From Mycolicibacterium porcinum (GTDB taxonomy: Bacteria; Actinomycetota; Actinomycetes; Mycobacteriales; Mycobacteriaceae), in NCBI GenBank assembly GCA_002086835.1, contig MVIG01000008.1, positions 62,001 to 126,000 on the forward strand: DNA of 64,000 nt, given 5' to 3'. The notes beneath the pieces were generated by a model. It was not told the DNA's origin. It did not search any database and worked only from the letters and a program-made list of their open reading frames with translations. Position numbers and translations under genes: made by a program. Numbering within the stretch: position 1 is the stretch's first letter; each line of letters opens with the position of its first letter. Shown here in pieces: positions 31,223 to 40,258 of this stretch.

Positions 31223-31882
31223 ATGCGCGTAGTGATAGCCGGCGGGCACGGCAAGATCGCCCTGATCCTTGAGCAGCTGCTATCCGCCCGCGGCGACGAG
31301 GGGGCCGGGCTCATCCGCAACCCGGCCCAGGCCGCCGATCTGCGGGCGGTCGGGGCGGAGGCCGTGGTGCTGGACCTGGAACAGGCGTCGGTGGACGAGG
31401 TCGCCGCCGCCCTGCGCGGCGCCGATGCCGTGGTGTTCGCCGCAGGCGCGGGGCCGGGCAGTGGAGCGGCGCGCAAACAGACCGTCGACCGGGACGCCGC
31501 GATCCTGCTGGCCGATGCGGCCGAGGCCGCGGGGGTGAGCCGGTACGTGATGGTCTCGGCGCTGGCGGCCGACGACCGGTCGCTGGATGCGAACTACGAC
31601 GAGGTGTTCCTGGCCTACATGCGGGCGAAATCCGAGGCCGACGCCGATGTGCGGGCCCGGACCGGGCTGCGCACCACGATCGTGCGGCCCGGCGGACTCA
31701 CCGACGAGCCGGGCACCGGGCGTGTGACGGTCGCCGAGTCGACCGGCCGCGGCACGATCCCCCGCGCCGATGTGGCCCACGTGCTGCTCGCCGTCCTGCA
31801 CGAGCCGGAGACCGTCGGGCGGACGTTCGAGGTGATCTCAGGCGAGACGCCTATCGACGCAGCGCTGTACCCGACGCGATGA
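31223..31882 (+). CDS. NAD(P)-binding atypical SDR-family protein
   Basis: This 219-residue Rossmann-fold protein begins with the nucleotide-binding motif V-V-I-A-G-G-H-G-K-I-A and continues A-D-A-V-V-F-A-A-G-A-G. It is of the NmrA-like/atypical SDR type (compare YwnB/SDR_a5), with V-S-R-Y-V-M-V-S-A-L-A and T-T-I-V-R-P-G-G-L-T-D-E as family landmarks. A classical Y-x3-K is replaced by Y-M-R-A-K. The substrate is unknown; it could act as a redox sensor or reductase. Its 3' end overlaps the convergent gene by 32 bases. Confidence 0.83.
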   Translation: MRVVIAGGHGKIALILEQLLSARGDEGAGLIRNPAQAADLRAVGAEAVVLDLEQASVDEVAAALRGADAVVFAAGAGPGSGAARKQTVDRDAAILLADAAEAAGVSRYVMVSALAADDRSLDANYDEVFLAYMRAKSEADADVRARTGLRTTIVRPGGLTDEPGTGRVTVAESTGRGTIPRADVAHVLLAVLHEPETVGRTFEVISGETPIDAALYPTR

Positions 31883-32252
31883 ACGACTTGATCTGATCGA
31901 TGCGGGCGTTGGTCGCGCCCCATCCACGCACGGCTTCCTCGCCGACGACCTTGTGGTCACGGCGAATGACGATGATCCACGGCGTACCGAACAGCGATCG
32001 AGCCAGCACCCACAGCGGCAGCAGGAGCAACAACAGCAGGAATTCCGCGGCCACCAACAGCGCCAGCACCAGGGTGGGAATCAACAGCACCAATAGGGCG
32101 AGGTTCAGCACGATGCTGATGACGTCGTCCCCGTCGGTCAACGACGTGTCGCCAAAACCCCAGTCGTCGGGCATCTTTCGGCGCGGACGCCACGGCAACC
32201 AACGCCGGCGGACCGTCCACTTGATGCCCTCGGGGTCGAGGACGCTCGCCAC
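31851..32252 (-). CDS. Small membrane protein, leucine-rich double helix
   Basis: This 133-residue protein has a basic N-terminus (W-T-V-R-R-R-W-L-P-W-R-P-R-R-K) and an almost continuous hydrophobic run at about 44-88 (two adjoining helices, very Leu-rich). It ends with a short soluble tail (W-I-I-V-I-R-R-D-H-K-V-V-G-E-E-A-V-R-G-W) reminiscent of actinobacterial small membrane proteins. Function unknown. It starts at the last base of the yebC stop and so is probably co-transcribed. Confidence 0.75.
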   Translation of the reverse strand: MASVLDPEGIKWTVRRRWLPWRPRRKMPDDWGFGDTSLTDGDDVISIVLNLALLVLLIPTLVLALLVAAEFLLLLLLLPLWVLARSLFGTPWIIVIRRDHKVVGEEAVRGWGATNARIDQIKSFIASGTALRR

Positions 32253-33007
32253 TACTCCTCGTCGAGCTGCGCGGCGACGTCGTCGGGGATGTCGATGTTG
32301 GTGTAGACCTCTTGCACGTCGTCGCTGTCTTCCAGCGCGTCGACGAGCTTGAGCACCTTGCGGGCGCCTTCCAGATCCACCGGCACGGTGACCGACGGCT
32401 GGAAGCTGGCCTCCGCGGAGTCGTAGTCGATGCCCGCGTCCTGCAGTGCGGTCCGCACCGCGACCAGGTCGGTCGGCTCACAGATGATCTCGAACGAGTC
32501 CTCGAGATCGTTGACCTCCTCGGCGCCAGCCTCCAGGACGGCCATCAGCACGTCGTCCTCGGTCAGGCCGTTCTTCTCCAGAGTCACCATGCCCTTGCGG
32601 GAGAACAGGTAGGCCACCGAGCCCGGGTCGGCCATGTTGCCGCCGTTGCGGGTCATCGCGACGCGGACCTCACCGGCGGCGCGGTTGCGGTTGTCGGTCA
32701 GGCATTCGATGAGCACGGCGACGCCGTTGGGGCCGTAGCCCTCGTAGGTGATGTTCTGCCAGTCGGCGCCACCGGCCTCTTCACCACCGCCACGCTTGCG
32801 GGCACGCTCGATGTTGTCATTGGGTACCGAGCTCTTCTTGGCCTTCTGGATGGCGTCGTACAGCGTGGGGTTACCCGCCGGGTCTCCCCCGCCGACACGT
32901 GCCGCGACCTCGATATTCTTGATCAACTTGGCGAACATCTTGCCGCGCTTGGCGTCGATGACGGCCTTTTTGTGCTTGGTGGTGGCCCACTTGGAATGGC
33001 CGCTCAT
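32252..33007 (-). CDS. YebC/PmpR family protein
   Basis: This 251-residue member of the YebC family has the near-invariant start [14 protein letters not shown] and the segments [12 protein letters not shown] and [11 protein letters not shown]. Family members were described as transcriptional regulators; recent work links them to translation of proline-rich stretches. It lies where Rv2603c does, but the pdxT-tesB-pdxS genes that sit next to it in M. tuberculosis are about 4 kb further on here. Confidence 0.92.
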   Translation of the reverse strand: MSGHSKWATTKHKKAVIDAKRGKMFAKLIKNIEVAARVGGGDPAGNPTLYDAIQKAKKSSVPNDNIERARKRGGGEEAGGADWQNITYEGYGPNGVAVLIECLTDNRNRAAGEVRVAMTRNGGNMADPGSVAYLFSRKGMVTLEKNGLTEDDVLMAVLEAGAEEVNDLEDSFEIICEPTDLVAVRTALQDAGIDYDSAEASFQPSVTVPVDLEGARKVLKLVDALEDSDDVQEVYTNIDIPDDVAAQLDEE

Positions 33008-33084
33008 GCAGGTACGCCCCTTTTCCGGTTAAAACTCCGGCTCTCCAGTCTACGTGGCCGGTCCCACCGCGCTCGATACGACGC

Positions 33085-33408
33085 CTACAGCGCCTGCAGC
33101 AAGACCATCGTGGTGGCCGCCGCCGCGCCGCACAGCACCGGCCAGTACCAGATGTGCCAGTGCCGCCAATGCCCGATCGCCATGCCGATCGGCGCGAGCA
33201 CCACGGTTACCAGGGTGAGCACCGCCCAGCCGGCCACCGTCGCGGCCTCATCGGCCTGTCCGGGAGCCGCCCCGCTCAGGCCAACGGGAAAGACCGCGGC
33301 GAATGCCAGCAACACGGCGATCAGACCGACCAGGGCCCATACGGCCCAACTCATCACCGACTCGACGACACCTGGCCGCCGGAACGAGGTTGGCGACGAC
33401 ACGGGCAT
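33085..33408 (-). CDS. Three-helix membrane protein
   Basis: This is a small integral membrane protein (107 residues from the ATG at 33408) with three predicted helices (V-W-A-L-V-G-L-I-A-V-L-L; V-L-T-L-V-T-V-V-L-A-P-I-G; V-L-C-G-A-A-A-A-T-T-M) and a W/H-rich loop H-W-R-H-W-H-I-W-Y-W. No assigned function. The frame is open up to 33534, but that would leave 20 bases to the divergent gene; a shorter start (ATG 33354 or GTG 33357) is also possible. It is divergent from the CMD gene. Confidence 0.6.
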   Translation of the reverse strand: MPVSSPTSFRRPGVVESVMSWAVWALVGLIAVLLAFAAVFPVGLSGAAPGQADEAATVAGWAVLTLVTVVLAPIGMAIGHWRHWHIWYWPVLCGAAAATTMVLLQAL

Positions 33409-33554
33409 GCCCGGAGCGTACGCCGGTATGGGGGCAGCGGATGACGTTGTTGATGGCGGGTCCGCCGTCGAGCTACGGTTCGGCGGATTCAAGAAGTCCG
33501 CCACCAAGACCGTCGTGGTGGCGCTGTAATCCACGAACCACGGGAAGAGACAGC

Positions 33555-33947
33555 ATGGATCAAGACACGTACGACAAGGGGTTGGCGATCCGCACGGCGG
33601 TCCTCGGTGAGGAGTATGTCCGCAAGGCGGCAGGCAACGTCGACGCCTTCTCGAAGCCGCTGCAGGACCTGGTCACCGAATACTGCTGGGGCGCGGTCTG
33701 GGGCCGGGATGGTCTGGAGCTGAGAACCCGCAGCATGCTCAACCTCGCGATGATCGCGGTCCTCAACCGGCCGAACGAGCTGAGCACACACATCCGCGGC
33801 GCCCTCACCAACGGCGTCACCCGGGAGGAGATCTGCGAGATATTCCTGCAGGTGGGTATCTACGCGGGCATCCCGGCCGCGGTCGACAGCTTCCGGCTGG
33901 CCCGCGCCGTGTTCGCCGAACTCGACGAGAGCCCGGCAGATGACTGA
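33555..33947 (+). CDS. Carboxymuconolactone decarboxylase family protein
   Basis: This 130-residue all-alpha protein has the CMD/AhpD-like fold. The opening Y-D-K-G-L-A-I-R-T-A-V-L-G-E-E-Y-V is typical of PcaC-type 4-carboxymuconolactone decarboxylases, as is H-I-R-G-A-L-T-N-G-V-T-R-E-E-I. It has a single Cys in the E-Y-C-W-G region and no C-x-x-C, so it is not an AhpD peroxidase. It overlaps the next dehydrogenase gene by eight bases; together they may process a small hydroxy-acid or lactone. The actual substrate is unknown. ATG at 33555. Confidence 0.85.
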   Translation: MDQDTYDKGLAIRTAVLGEEYVRKAAGNVDAFSKPLQDLVTEYCWGAVWGRDGLELRTRSMLNLAMIAVLNRPNELSTHIRGALTNGVTREEICEIFLQVGIYAGIPAAVDSFRLARAVFAELDESPADD

Positions 33948-34830
33948 GGCGATCGGCTTCATCGGGTTGGGCAACATGGGGTGGCCCATGATGGACCGGC
34001 TGCTGACGGCGGGATTCCCCGTGCTGGCCTTCGATGTGCGCGAGGATGTTCTGGCCAGGGCGACCACTCTGGGTGCCCAACCGGCCGACTCGGTGCGGTC
34101 GGTCGCCGAGCGCGCCGAGACCGTGCTGGCGAGTCTTCCCACCCCTCCGGTGTCCGAAGCGGTGGTGGCCGAGGTTGCCACCGGTTCGACGGTGCGGCGC
34201 TTTGTCGATCTGTCGACAGTGGGAGGTCAAGCCGCACAACGCAATCACGCCGCCCTCGGCGCCAAGGGGATCGCAGCGCTCGACAGCCCGGTCAGCGGCG
34301 GGATGCACGGCGCCCAGGCCGGCACCCTGGCCATCATGGTGTCGGGACCGCGCACCGAGTTCGATTCGCTGGCACCGGTCTTCGAGGTACTCGGCCGGGC
34401 CATCTTCGTCTCCGAACAGCCCGGCGCGGCACAGACCATGAAGCTGATCAACAACCTGATGGCCGCCACCACGCTGGCCGCCACCGCCGAGGTGATGGTG
34501 ATGGGCGTCAAGGCGGGTCTGAGTGCCGACGTGATGATCGACGTGCTCAACGCCGGATCCGGTGGCACGCACGCCAGCCGCGACAAGTTCCCGCGAGCGG
34601 TGCTCCCCCGCACGTTCGACTATGGGTTTTCCACCGGCCTGATGGCCAAAGATGTCCGGCTCTACCTCGATGAGGCCACCACCCTCGGCCTCCCGGTGCA
34701 GATGGCCGAGACCGTGCAACGGATCTGGGAGCACACGCTGCATGCCGAGGGCCCCGAGTCCGACTTCACTTCCGTCATCAAACCGATGGAAGAGGCTGCA
34801 GGCGTCACTGTCGAGGGAGGGCCCCGGTGA
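33940..34830 (+). CDS. 3-hydroxyisobutyrate dehydrogenase-like beta-hydroxyacid dehydrogenase
   Basis: This NAD(P)-dependent dehydrogenase has 296 residues, with the N-terminal Rossmann motif F-I-G-L-G-N-M-G-W-P-M. The substrate-binding signature is D-S-P-V-S-G-G-M-H-G-A, and the catalytic lysine segment is M-K-L-I-N-N-L-M (Lys of K-L-I-N-N). These place it with 3-hydroxyisobutyrate/tartronate semialdehyde dehydrogenases. It is coupled to the CMD protein upstream. Its end overlaps the convergent glycosyltransferase gene by 26 bases. Confidence 0.88.
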   Translation: MTEAIGFIGLGNMGWPMMDRLLTAGFPVLAFDVREDVLARATTLGAQPADSVRSVAERAETVLASLPTPPVSEAVVAEVATGSTVRRFVDLSTVGGQAAQRNHAALGAKGIAALDSPVSGGMHGAQAGTLAIMVSGPRTEFDSLAPVFEVLGRAIFVSEQPGAAQTMKLINNLMAATTLAATAEVMVMGVKAGLSADVMIDVLNAGSGGTHASRDKFPRAVLPRTFDYGFSTGLMAKDVRLYLDEATTLGLPVQMAETVQRIWEHTLHAEGPESDFTSVIKPMEEAAGVTVEGGPR

Positions 34831-36724
34831 GCGGTGCGCGCAGGTCGTACACCGTGTCCGAGCCGACCTTGGTGGCGACGAAGTTCGCTTTCACCCAGTC
34901 GGAGATGTCGGTGTGGGAGTTGTTGCCGAAGAAGCCGCCGTGGTCGTTCTTGGACTCCGGGAGGACGTAGTAGGTGATCTGCCGGTCGGCGACGTAGGTC
35001 TGGAACTGTTCCAGCGTCGGCGCCGGGTCGGTTCCGGTGAAGCCGCCGATCGCCATTACCGCTGTGTCGGTGGACAATTCGAGGGCCGCCGCGGCCCCGG
35101 ACCGGTTGATGGCCGCCGACCACGTGGTGTTGGTACCCCGCAGCATGTCATTCACCTCGGGATTGTCAGAGTTCCATCCATGACTGTGGTCGTCGTCGGG
35201 ATCGGCAGGCCCCACGCTCGGACCGCCTCCGGTGTGCGGCTGGCCCAGCGTGGCCACGGTGTAGGCGGTCGAACCGGTCAGACCACCGATCAGCGCGACC
35301 GCCAACGCAACGGTGGCGGTTGCGGGATGTCCCGCCCGCAGCGCCCACAACAAGGCGATCGCGGCCGCGACGGCCACCACCACAATCGCCCACCGCAGCG
35401 GTGGCAGCCACGACCCGTTGCGGCCCAGAATCCAGAAGCCCCAGCCCGCGGTGCCCAGAAGCAGTGTGGTCAAGCCGATCTGACCCAGCCGGTCCTCGCG
35501 CCGACGCCACATCTCGGCGACACCGATCGCGAACATCGCCGCCAGCGCCGGCGCCAGCGACAGGCTGTAATACGGGTGCACCATGCTCTTCATGAAGCTG
35601 AGGACCACACCGTCGATCAGCAGCCAGCTGCCGAACAGGATGGCTCCGGCACGCACGAGGTCGGTCCGGGGCCTGCCGCGCCGCGAGATCAATACCAGCA
35701 CCACGGCCAGCAGGCCGGCCGGCAGCAGCCATCCGATTTCGAAACCGAACTCGCCGGTGAACAGGCGTGGCAAGCCGTGGGCCTGATCGCCCCAGCCACC
35801 GTGGTGCCGGCCTGCGGAAGCCGCGGGGTCGGGGTCGTTGTGCGTGCCGTAATGGTTGTGACCGAGCACCCGGCCGAATCCGTTGTAGCCCAACACCAGG
35901 TTCATGAAGTTGTTGTCGGTGGAGCCGGCGAGGTAGGGCCGCGAGGAGGCCGGCCACAGCAGGGTGAGCGCCACGAACCATCCGGCAGAGACGAGGAATG
36001 CCGCCAGCGAGCCCGCCAGGTGCGTCAGGCGTACCCGCATCGGCACGGTCGCGGCGACCAGGTACACCAGGGCGATGGCCGGCGCGGCCATCAGACCTTC
36101 GAGCATCTTGGCCAGGAACGCGAACCCCAGCGCCACGCCGGCCAGCATCAGCCACCGGGCACCGTGTTGCTTTTGCTCCTCGCGTGCGCAGTCGCCCTGC
36201 AATGCGCGGACCGTGCAGTACGCGGCGGCAGTCATCAGGAGCACCATCGCGGCATCGGGGTTGTTGAACCGGAACATCAACGCCGCCACCGGCGTGAGGG
36301 CCAGCACGGCACCGGCCAGCAGGGCCGCGCGCGGACCACTGATGCGGCGGACCGCACCGTAGAGCAGAGCCACCGAACCGACGCCCATCAGCGCCTCGGG
36401 GATCAGCATGGCGGCGCTGCTGAACCCGAACAGCTGACCGGAAAGACCCATCACCCACTGGGACACCGGCGGCTTGTCCACGGTGATGAAATTGGCCGGA
36501 TCCAACGAGCCGAACAACAACGCTTTCCAGCTCAGCGACCCGGCCCAGGCCGAGGCCGCGTAGAACTGGTTGCCCATGCCGTTGACGGTGATGTTCCACA
36601 GGTAAGCCAGGGCGGTGGCGACCAGCAGAGCGGACAGCGCCAGGCGCTCACGTGCGATCCGCGGAGTGCTGCGCGGGGCTTCGAGGGCAGGCTCGGCGGA
36701 GGCATCCTCCAACGTCGTCGTCAC
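34805..36724 (-). CDS. GT39-type membrane glycosyltransferase
   Basis: This 639-residue polytopic protein has about 11-12 predicted helices. Its N-terminal half carries PMT_2/ArnT-family landmarks: N-Q-F-Y-A-A-S-A-W-A, the acidic loop motif T-V-D-K-P-P-V-S-Q-W, and R-F-N-N-P-D-A. A C-terminal soluble region follows the last helix and holds the His/Asp-rich stretch D-P-D-D-D-H-S-H-G-W-N-S-D-N-P-E and I-G-G-F-T-G-T-D-P-A-P. Family enzymes move a sugar from a polyprenyl-phosphate carrier onto protein or lipid outside the membrane. The donor and acceptor are unknown. I do not recall it in the matching M. tuberculosis region. Confidence 0.87.
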   Translation of the reverse strand: MTTTLEDASAEPALEAPRSTPRIARERLALSALLVATALAYLWNITVNGMGNQFYAASAWAGSLSWKALLFGSLDPANFITVDKPPVSQWVMGLSGQLFGFSSAAMLIPEALMGVGSVALLYGAVRRISGPRAALLAGAVLALTPVAALMFRFNNPDAAMVLLMTAAAYCTVRALQGDCAREEQKQHGARWLMLAGVALGFAFLAKMLEGLMAAPAIALVYLVAATVPMRVRLTHLAGSLAAFLVSAGWFVALTLLWPASSRPYLAGSTDNNFMNLVLGYNGFGRVLGHNHYGTHNDPDPAASAGRHHGGWGDQAHGLPRLFTGEFGFEIGWLLPAGLLAVVLVLISRRGRPRTDLVRAGAILFGSWLLIDGVVLSFMKSMVHPYYSLSLAPALAAMFAIGVAEMWRRREDRLGQIGLTTLLLGTAGWGFWILGRNGSWLPPLRWAIVVVAVAAAIALLWALRAGHPATATVALAVALIGGLTGSTAYTVATLGQPHTGGGPSVGPADPDDDHSHGWNSDNPEVNDMLRGTNTTWSAAINRSGAAAALELSTDTAVMAIGGFTGTDPAPTLEQFQTYVADRQITYYVLPESKNDHGGFFGNNSHTDISDWVKANFVATKVGSDTVYDLRAPLTGALPRQ

Positions 36725-36785
36725 ACGACCATTAAGTCGGTGCCGCCTTTGTCTGAGCTATGTATGCGCCGTGGGTTTGCTGGAC

Positions 36786-37367
36786 TCAGAGCGAATCGAC
36801 GAAAAGCTTGTGAATGCGGCGGTCCCCGGTCATCTCCGGGTGAAACGACGTCGCCAGCATCGAGCCCTGCCGCACCGCCACGATGTGGTCGGCGGCGCGG
36901 GCCAGCACCTTGACATCGGCGCCGACCCGTTCGACCCACGGCGCCCGGATGAACACCGCGTGCACCGGGGTGTCGAGGCCCTCGAAGTCGATATCCCCCT
37001 CGAAGGAGTCGACCTGACGACCAAAGGCGTTGCGCCGCACCGTCATATCGATACCTTTCAGCGGCACCGCGGCCCGGCCCGCCACGCCGGCGTCAGCGAT
37101 TTCAGTGGCCAGCAGGATCATGCCGGCGCACGAGCCGTAGCACGGCAGCCCGGCGGCGATGCGCGCCCGCAACGGTTCGAGCAGGTCGAACTCGCGCAGC
37201 AGGTGGCTCATCGCCGTGGACTCCCCGCCCGGAATCACCAGGGCGTCGACCGCGTCGAGTTCAGAAAGCCGTCGTACCGTGCCGGCCTCGGCACCCGCCT
37301 CACGTAGCGCAGCCAGGTGCTCACGGGTGTCGCCCTGCAAGGCGAGCACCCCCACCCGGGGGCTCAC
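36786..37367 (-). CDS. pdxT: Pyridoxal 5'-phosphate synthase glutaminase subunit PdxT
   Basis: PdxT releases ammonia from glutamine and channels it to PdxS for PLP synthesis. The 193-residue class I amidotransferase shows [20 protein letters not shown], the nucleophile Cys in Y-G-S-C-A-G-M and the C-terminal His-Glu pair in S-F-H-P-E-M-T. Its start overlaps the tesB stop by four bases. Confidence 0.95.
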   Translation of the reverse strand: MSPRVGVLALQGDTREHLAALREAGAEAGTVRRLSELDAVDALVIPGGESTAMSHLLREFDLLEPLRARIAAGLPCYGSCAGMILLATEIADAGVAGRAAVPLKGIDMTVRRNAFGRQVDSFEGDIDFEGLDTPVHAVFIRAPWVERVGADVKVLARAADHIVAVRQGSMLATSFHPEMTGDRRIHKLFVDSL

Positions 37368-38212
37368 GCGTCCTCCGGCGGGGTGAAGTTGCGCTGGTAG
37401 CGCGTCAGCCCCTCCTGCATGACGGCGGCCACCATCTCGCCGTAGCGGTTGAAGATCTTGCCCTGGGTCAGCGAGCGCCCGCCGCAGGCCGATGGCGAGG
37501 ACTGGTCATAGAGCAGCCACTCGTCGGCGCGGAACGGCCGCATGAACCACATGGCGTGGTCCAGTGAGGCCACCATCAGGTGCTTGCGCACGTCGAGGTG
37601 GTTGACCTGGGCGGAACCCAGCAGGGTCAGGTCGCTCATGTAGGCCAGCGCGCAGATGTGCAGCACGTGATCGTCGGGCAGCGGATCGCGGTGGCGGAAC
37701 CACACCTGCTGCTGCGAGGCCTTACCGGGCAGTCGCGCCACCCGGTCCCGCGGCACGATCCGCACATCCCATTCCGCGAACTGCGCGAAACCGGCGTCGT
37801 CGAACGCTCCCCCGGACCGGAATCCGGGCAGGTCGTCCGGGCCAGGGGCCTCCGGCATGGCGTCCTGATGCTCGATGCCGGTCTGGTCGGTCTGGAACGA
37901 CGCCGACATGGTGAAGATCGTCTCGCCGTGCTGGATCGCGCTGACCCGACGGGTGCAGAACGAGCCGCCGTCGCGAATGCGCTCGACGATGTACACCGAC
38001 GGCGCCCGGGCGTCACCCGGCCGCAGGAAGTAACCGTGCAGGGAGTGCACCTGGAACGTCGGCTCCACCGTGCGCACCGCCGAGACGAGGGACTGACCGG
38101 CGACGTGGCCACCGAACGTCCGCTGCAGGAAGCCCGACTCCGGGCTGAACACCCCACCGCGATAGATGTTGACCTCGAGCTGCTCCAGATCGAGGATCTC
38201 TTCAATCGCCAT
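37364..38212 (-). CDS. tesB: Acyl-CoA thioesterase II
   Basis: This 282-residue double-hotdog thioesterase hydrolyses acyl-CoAs to free acids. Landmarks are [12 protein letters not shown] (N-terminal hotdog helix), [12 protein letters not shown], and the C-terminal [14 protein letters not shown] with its catalytic Asp. It sits between pdxS and pdxT in one operon, as Rv2605c does in M. tuberculosis. A metabolic link to vitamin B6 is not known. Confidence 0.93.
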   Translation of the reverse strand: MAIEEILDLEQLEVNIYRGGVFSPESGFLQRTFGGHVAGQSLVSAVRTVEPTFQVHSLHGYFLRPGDARAPSVYIVERIRDGGSFCTRRVSAIQHGETIFTMSASFQTDQTGIEHQDAMPEAPGPDDLPGFRSGGAFDDAGFAQFAEWDVRIVPRDRVARLPGKASQQQVWFRHRDPLPDDHVLHICALAYMSDLTLLGSAQVNHLDVRKHLMVASLDHAMWFMRPFRADEWLLYDQSSPSACGGRSLTQGKIFNRYGEMVAAVMQEGLTRYQRNFTPPEDA

Positions 38213-38221
38213 ACGAGGTGT

Positions 38222-39133
38222 TTACCAGCCGCGCTCGGCGAGCCGGTGCGGCTGGGCGATCTCCTCGACGTTGATACCGACCATGGCCTCGCCCAGTCCG
38301 CGCGACACCTTGGCCAGCACGTCGGGATCGTCGTAGAACGTGGTGGCCTTCACGATCGCCGCAGCGCGCTGTGCCGGGTTGCCCGACTTGAAGATGCCCG
38401 AACCCACGAACACACCCTCGGCGCCGAGCTGCATCATCATCGCCGCGTCGGCCGGGGTGGCGATGCCGCCCGCGGTGAACAGCGTGACAGGCAGCTTGCC
38501 GGCCCGGGCCACCTCGGCCACCAGGTCGTACGGCGCTTGCAGTTCCTTGGCCGCCACGTACAGCTCGTCCTCACTCAGCGAGGTGAGCCGACGGATCTCT
38601 CCGCCGATCTTGCGCATGTGGGTGGTGGCGTTGGAGACGTCACCGGTGCCCGCCTCGCCCTTGGAGCGGATCATCGCCGCGCCCTCGGTGATCCGGCGCA
38701 GGGCCTCGCCCAGGTTGGTGGCACCGCACACGAACGGCACGGTGAACTTCCACTTGTCGATGTGGTTGGTGTAATCGGCCGGGGTCAGCACCTCGGACTC
38801 ATCGATGTAGTCCACACCCAGGCTCTGCAGGATCTGCGCCTCGACGAAATGCCCGATGCGCGCCTTGGCCATCACCGGGATGGTGACCGCTTCGATGATT
38901 CCCTCGATCATGTCGGGATCACTCATTCGCGACACCCCGCCCTGGGCCCGGATGTCGGCAGGCACCCGCTCCAGGGCCATGACAGCGACGGCACCCGCGG
39001 CCTCGGCGATCTTCGCCTGTTCCGGGGTGACGACATCCATGATCACGCCGCCCTTGAGCATCTCAGCCATCCCGCGCTTCACGCGCGCGGTGCCGGTCTG
39101 GTTGCTAGAGCCGTTCTGCGCCGCGGTATCCAC
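38222..39133 (-). CDS. pdxS: Pyridoxal 5'-phosphate synthase subunit PdxS
   Basis: PdxS condenses ribose 5-phosphate, glyceraldehyde 3-phosphate and ammonia into PLP. The 303-residue TIM barrel has [17 protein letters not shown], the lysine segment in [10 protein letters not shown] and [12 protein letters not shown]. The GTG at 39133 was preferred: AAGGAGA sits six bases upstream, whereas the longer TTG start at 39148 would place that ribosome-binding site inside the coding sequence. It heads the pdxS-tesB-pdxT operon. Confidence 0.95.
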   Translation of the reverse strand: MDTAAQNGSSNQTGTARVKRGMAEMLKGGVIMDVVTPEQAKIAEAAGAVAVMALERVPADIRAQGGVSRMSDPDMIEGIIEAVTIPVMAKARIGHFVEAQILQSLGVDYIDESEVLTPADYTNHIDKWKFTVPFVCGATNLGEALRRITEGAAMIRSKGEAGTGDVSNATTHMRKIGGEIRRLTSLSEDELYVAAKELQAPYDLVAEVARAGKLPVTLFTAGGIATPADAAMMMQLGAEGVFVGSGIFKSGNPAQRAAAIVKATTFYDDPDVLAKVSRGLGEAMVGINVEEIAQPHRLAERGW

Positions 39134-39197
39134 TGCAATCTCCTTCAAAGTCCTACTGAATCAGTCTAGTGGAGCCGCCAAATCCATTGAATCCGCA

Positions 39198-40256
39198 TCA
39201 CCGGATGGCTTGCAGCTCGCGATTCGCAGCTCTCTGCGTATTCGCCAGCATCGCAGCCGGCTGTTCGGCCAGTTCATTGGCCTGAGCCAGCAGCTCGCCC
39301 AGTTGAAGCGGATACACGGCCTCCCCGCCGGCAACCAACTCGGCGATCATTGTCTCATCGCACCAGCGGTGCCCGTGAATGTAGTGCCGTTCCAGGGTCG
39401 TGCGCCCCGTCGCCGACGGCTCGAACCGGGCGGTCCGGTGGATGAAGAAGAACTCCTCGCTGCGGATCACCGAGGCGTTGAAGTCGATGACGGCGTCGCG
39501 CCGCCACACCGGCCCGACAAGTTCCTCCGGAGCCACCCGTAACCCGGTCTCCTCGGCGAGTTCACGGGCCGCCGCGGCGGCCAGATCCTCACCGGGCTGG
39601 ACCGCGCCACCGACGGTGAACCACCACCGCGGCGCGGGCTTGTCCGGCTCGTCGATCGCGGGGTCACTGCCGCGCAGCAGCAACACCGCACCGGTTTCGT
39701 CGAGCAGCACCACCCGCGCCGAGGTCCGGCGGCTCACGGGGTTGGCCTCAGCTTGGGAATCCGGACGTTCCACGATCTCGAAATAGGTTGGCAGTGCCGC
39801 GGTTCCGCCCAGTCGCAGCAACCGCACAAAGCGACGTTCCCGCAAGGCCAGGGTGTCGCGGACGGCGTCGTTGTGGAAGCGCCGGGCAAGCAGCACCCGG
39901 GCCTCGGCGTCGGCCAGTTCGGCGACCAGCGGCACGGGCAACCCGGCCGGATCGACCGCGGCCAGCGCGGCCGACAGGTCGTTCTCGGCGGCCTCACGGG
40001 CCGGGCGCGGGGCCCGTTCGGCAACATCCGCCAGCGCCGCGAGCCGCTTGCCCGCCGGCGCGCCCGCATAGGCGTCGACCGCGACGGCGCGGGCGACGAC
40101 GGCCCGGCGGGCCAGCGCACTGTCGAGCGCCTGCCACGACAAGTCGTAGCGCACGTGGAGCCGGTCGAGCCGGTTGGCGGTCTGGTAGGCCCACCCTCCG
40201 ATGAGCAGCAGAACCACCAGCAGGGCAAGTGCGGTGACCACAAGCCAGGTATGCAC
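39198..40256 (-). CDS. Membrane-anchored Nudix hydrolase (Rv2609c-like)
   Basis: In 352 residues, an N-terminal membrane helix (about 3-23) is followed by an Ala/Arg-rich helical region (about 30-150). A C-terminal Nudix domain then carries a complete box, G-G-A-V-Q-P-G-E then R-E-L-A-E-E-T-G-L. Nudix enzymes cleave nucleoside diphosphate-linked compounds; the substrate is unknown. Its position just after pimA, three bases away on the same strand, hints at a role in the PIM pathway or in nucleotide-sugar turnover, but that is inference. Confidence 0.87.
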   Translation of the reverse strand: MHTWLVVTALALLVVLLLIGGWAYQTANRLDRLHVRYDLSWQALDSALARRAVVARAVAVDAYAGAPAGKRLAALADVAERAPRPAREAAENDLSAALAAVDPAGLPVPLVAELADAEARVLLARRFHNDAVRDTLALRERRFVRLLRLGGTAALPTYFEIVERPDSQAEANPVSRRTSARVVLLDETGAVLLLRGSDPAIDEPDKPAPRWWFTVGGAVQPGEDLAAAAARELAEETGLRVAPEELVGPVWRRDAVIDFNASVIRSEEFFFIHRTARFEPSATGRTTLERHYIHGHRWCDETMIAELVAGGEAVYPLQLGELLAQANELAEQPAAMLANTQRAANRELQAIR

Positions 40257-40258
40257 TC

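Noticed and set aside
39134..39148. TTG start for pdxS giving five extra residues
   Set aside because: It would put the AAGGAGA ribosome-binding site inside the gene; the GTG at 39133 fits better.
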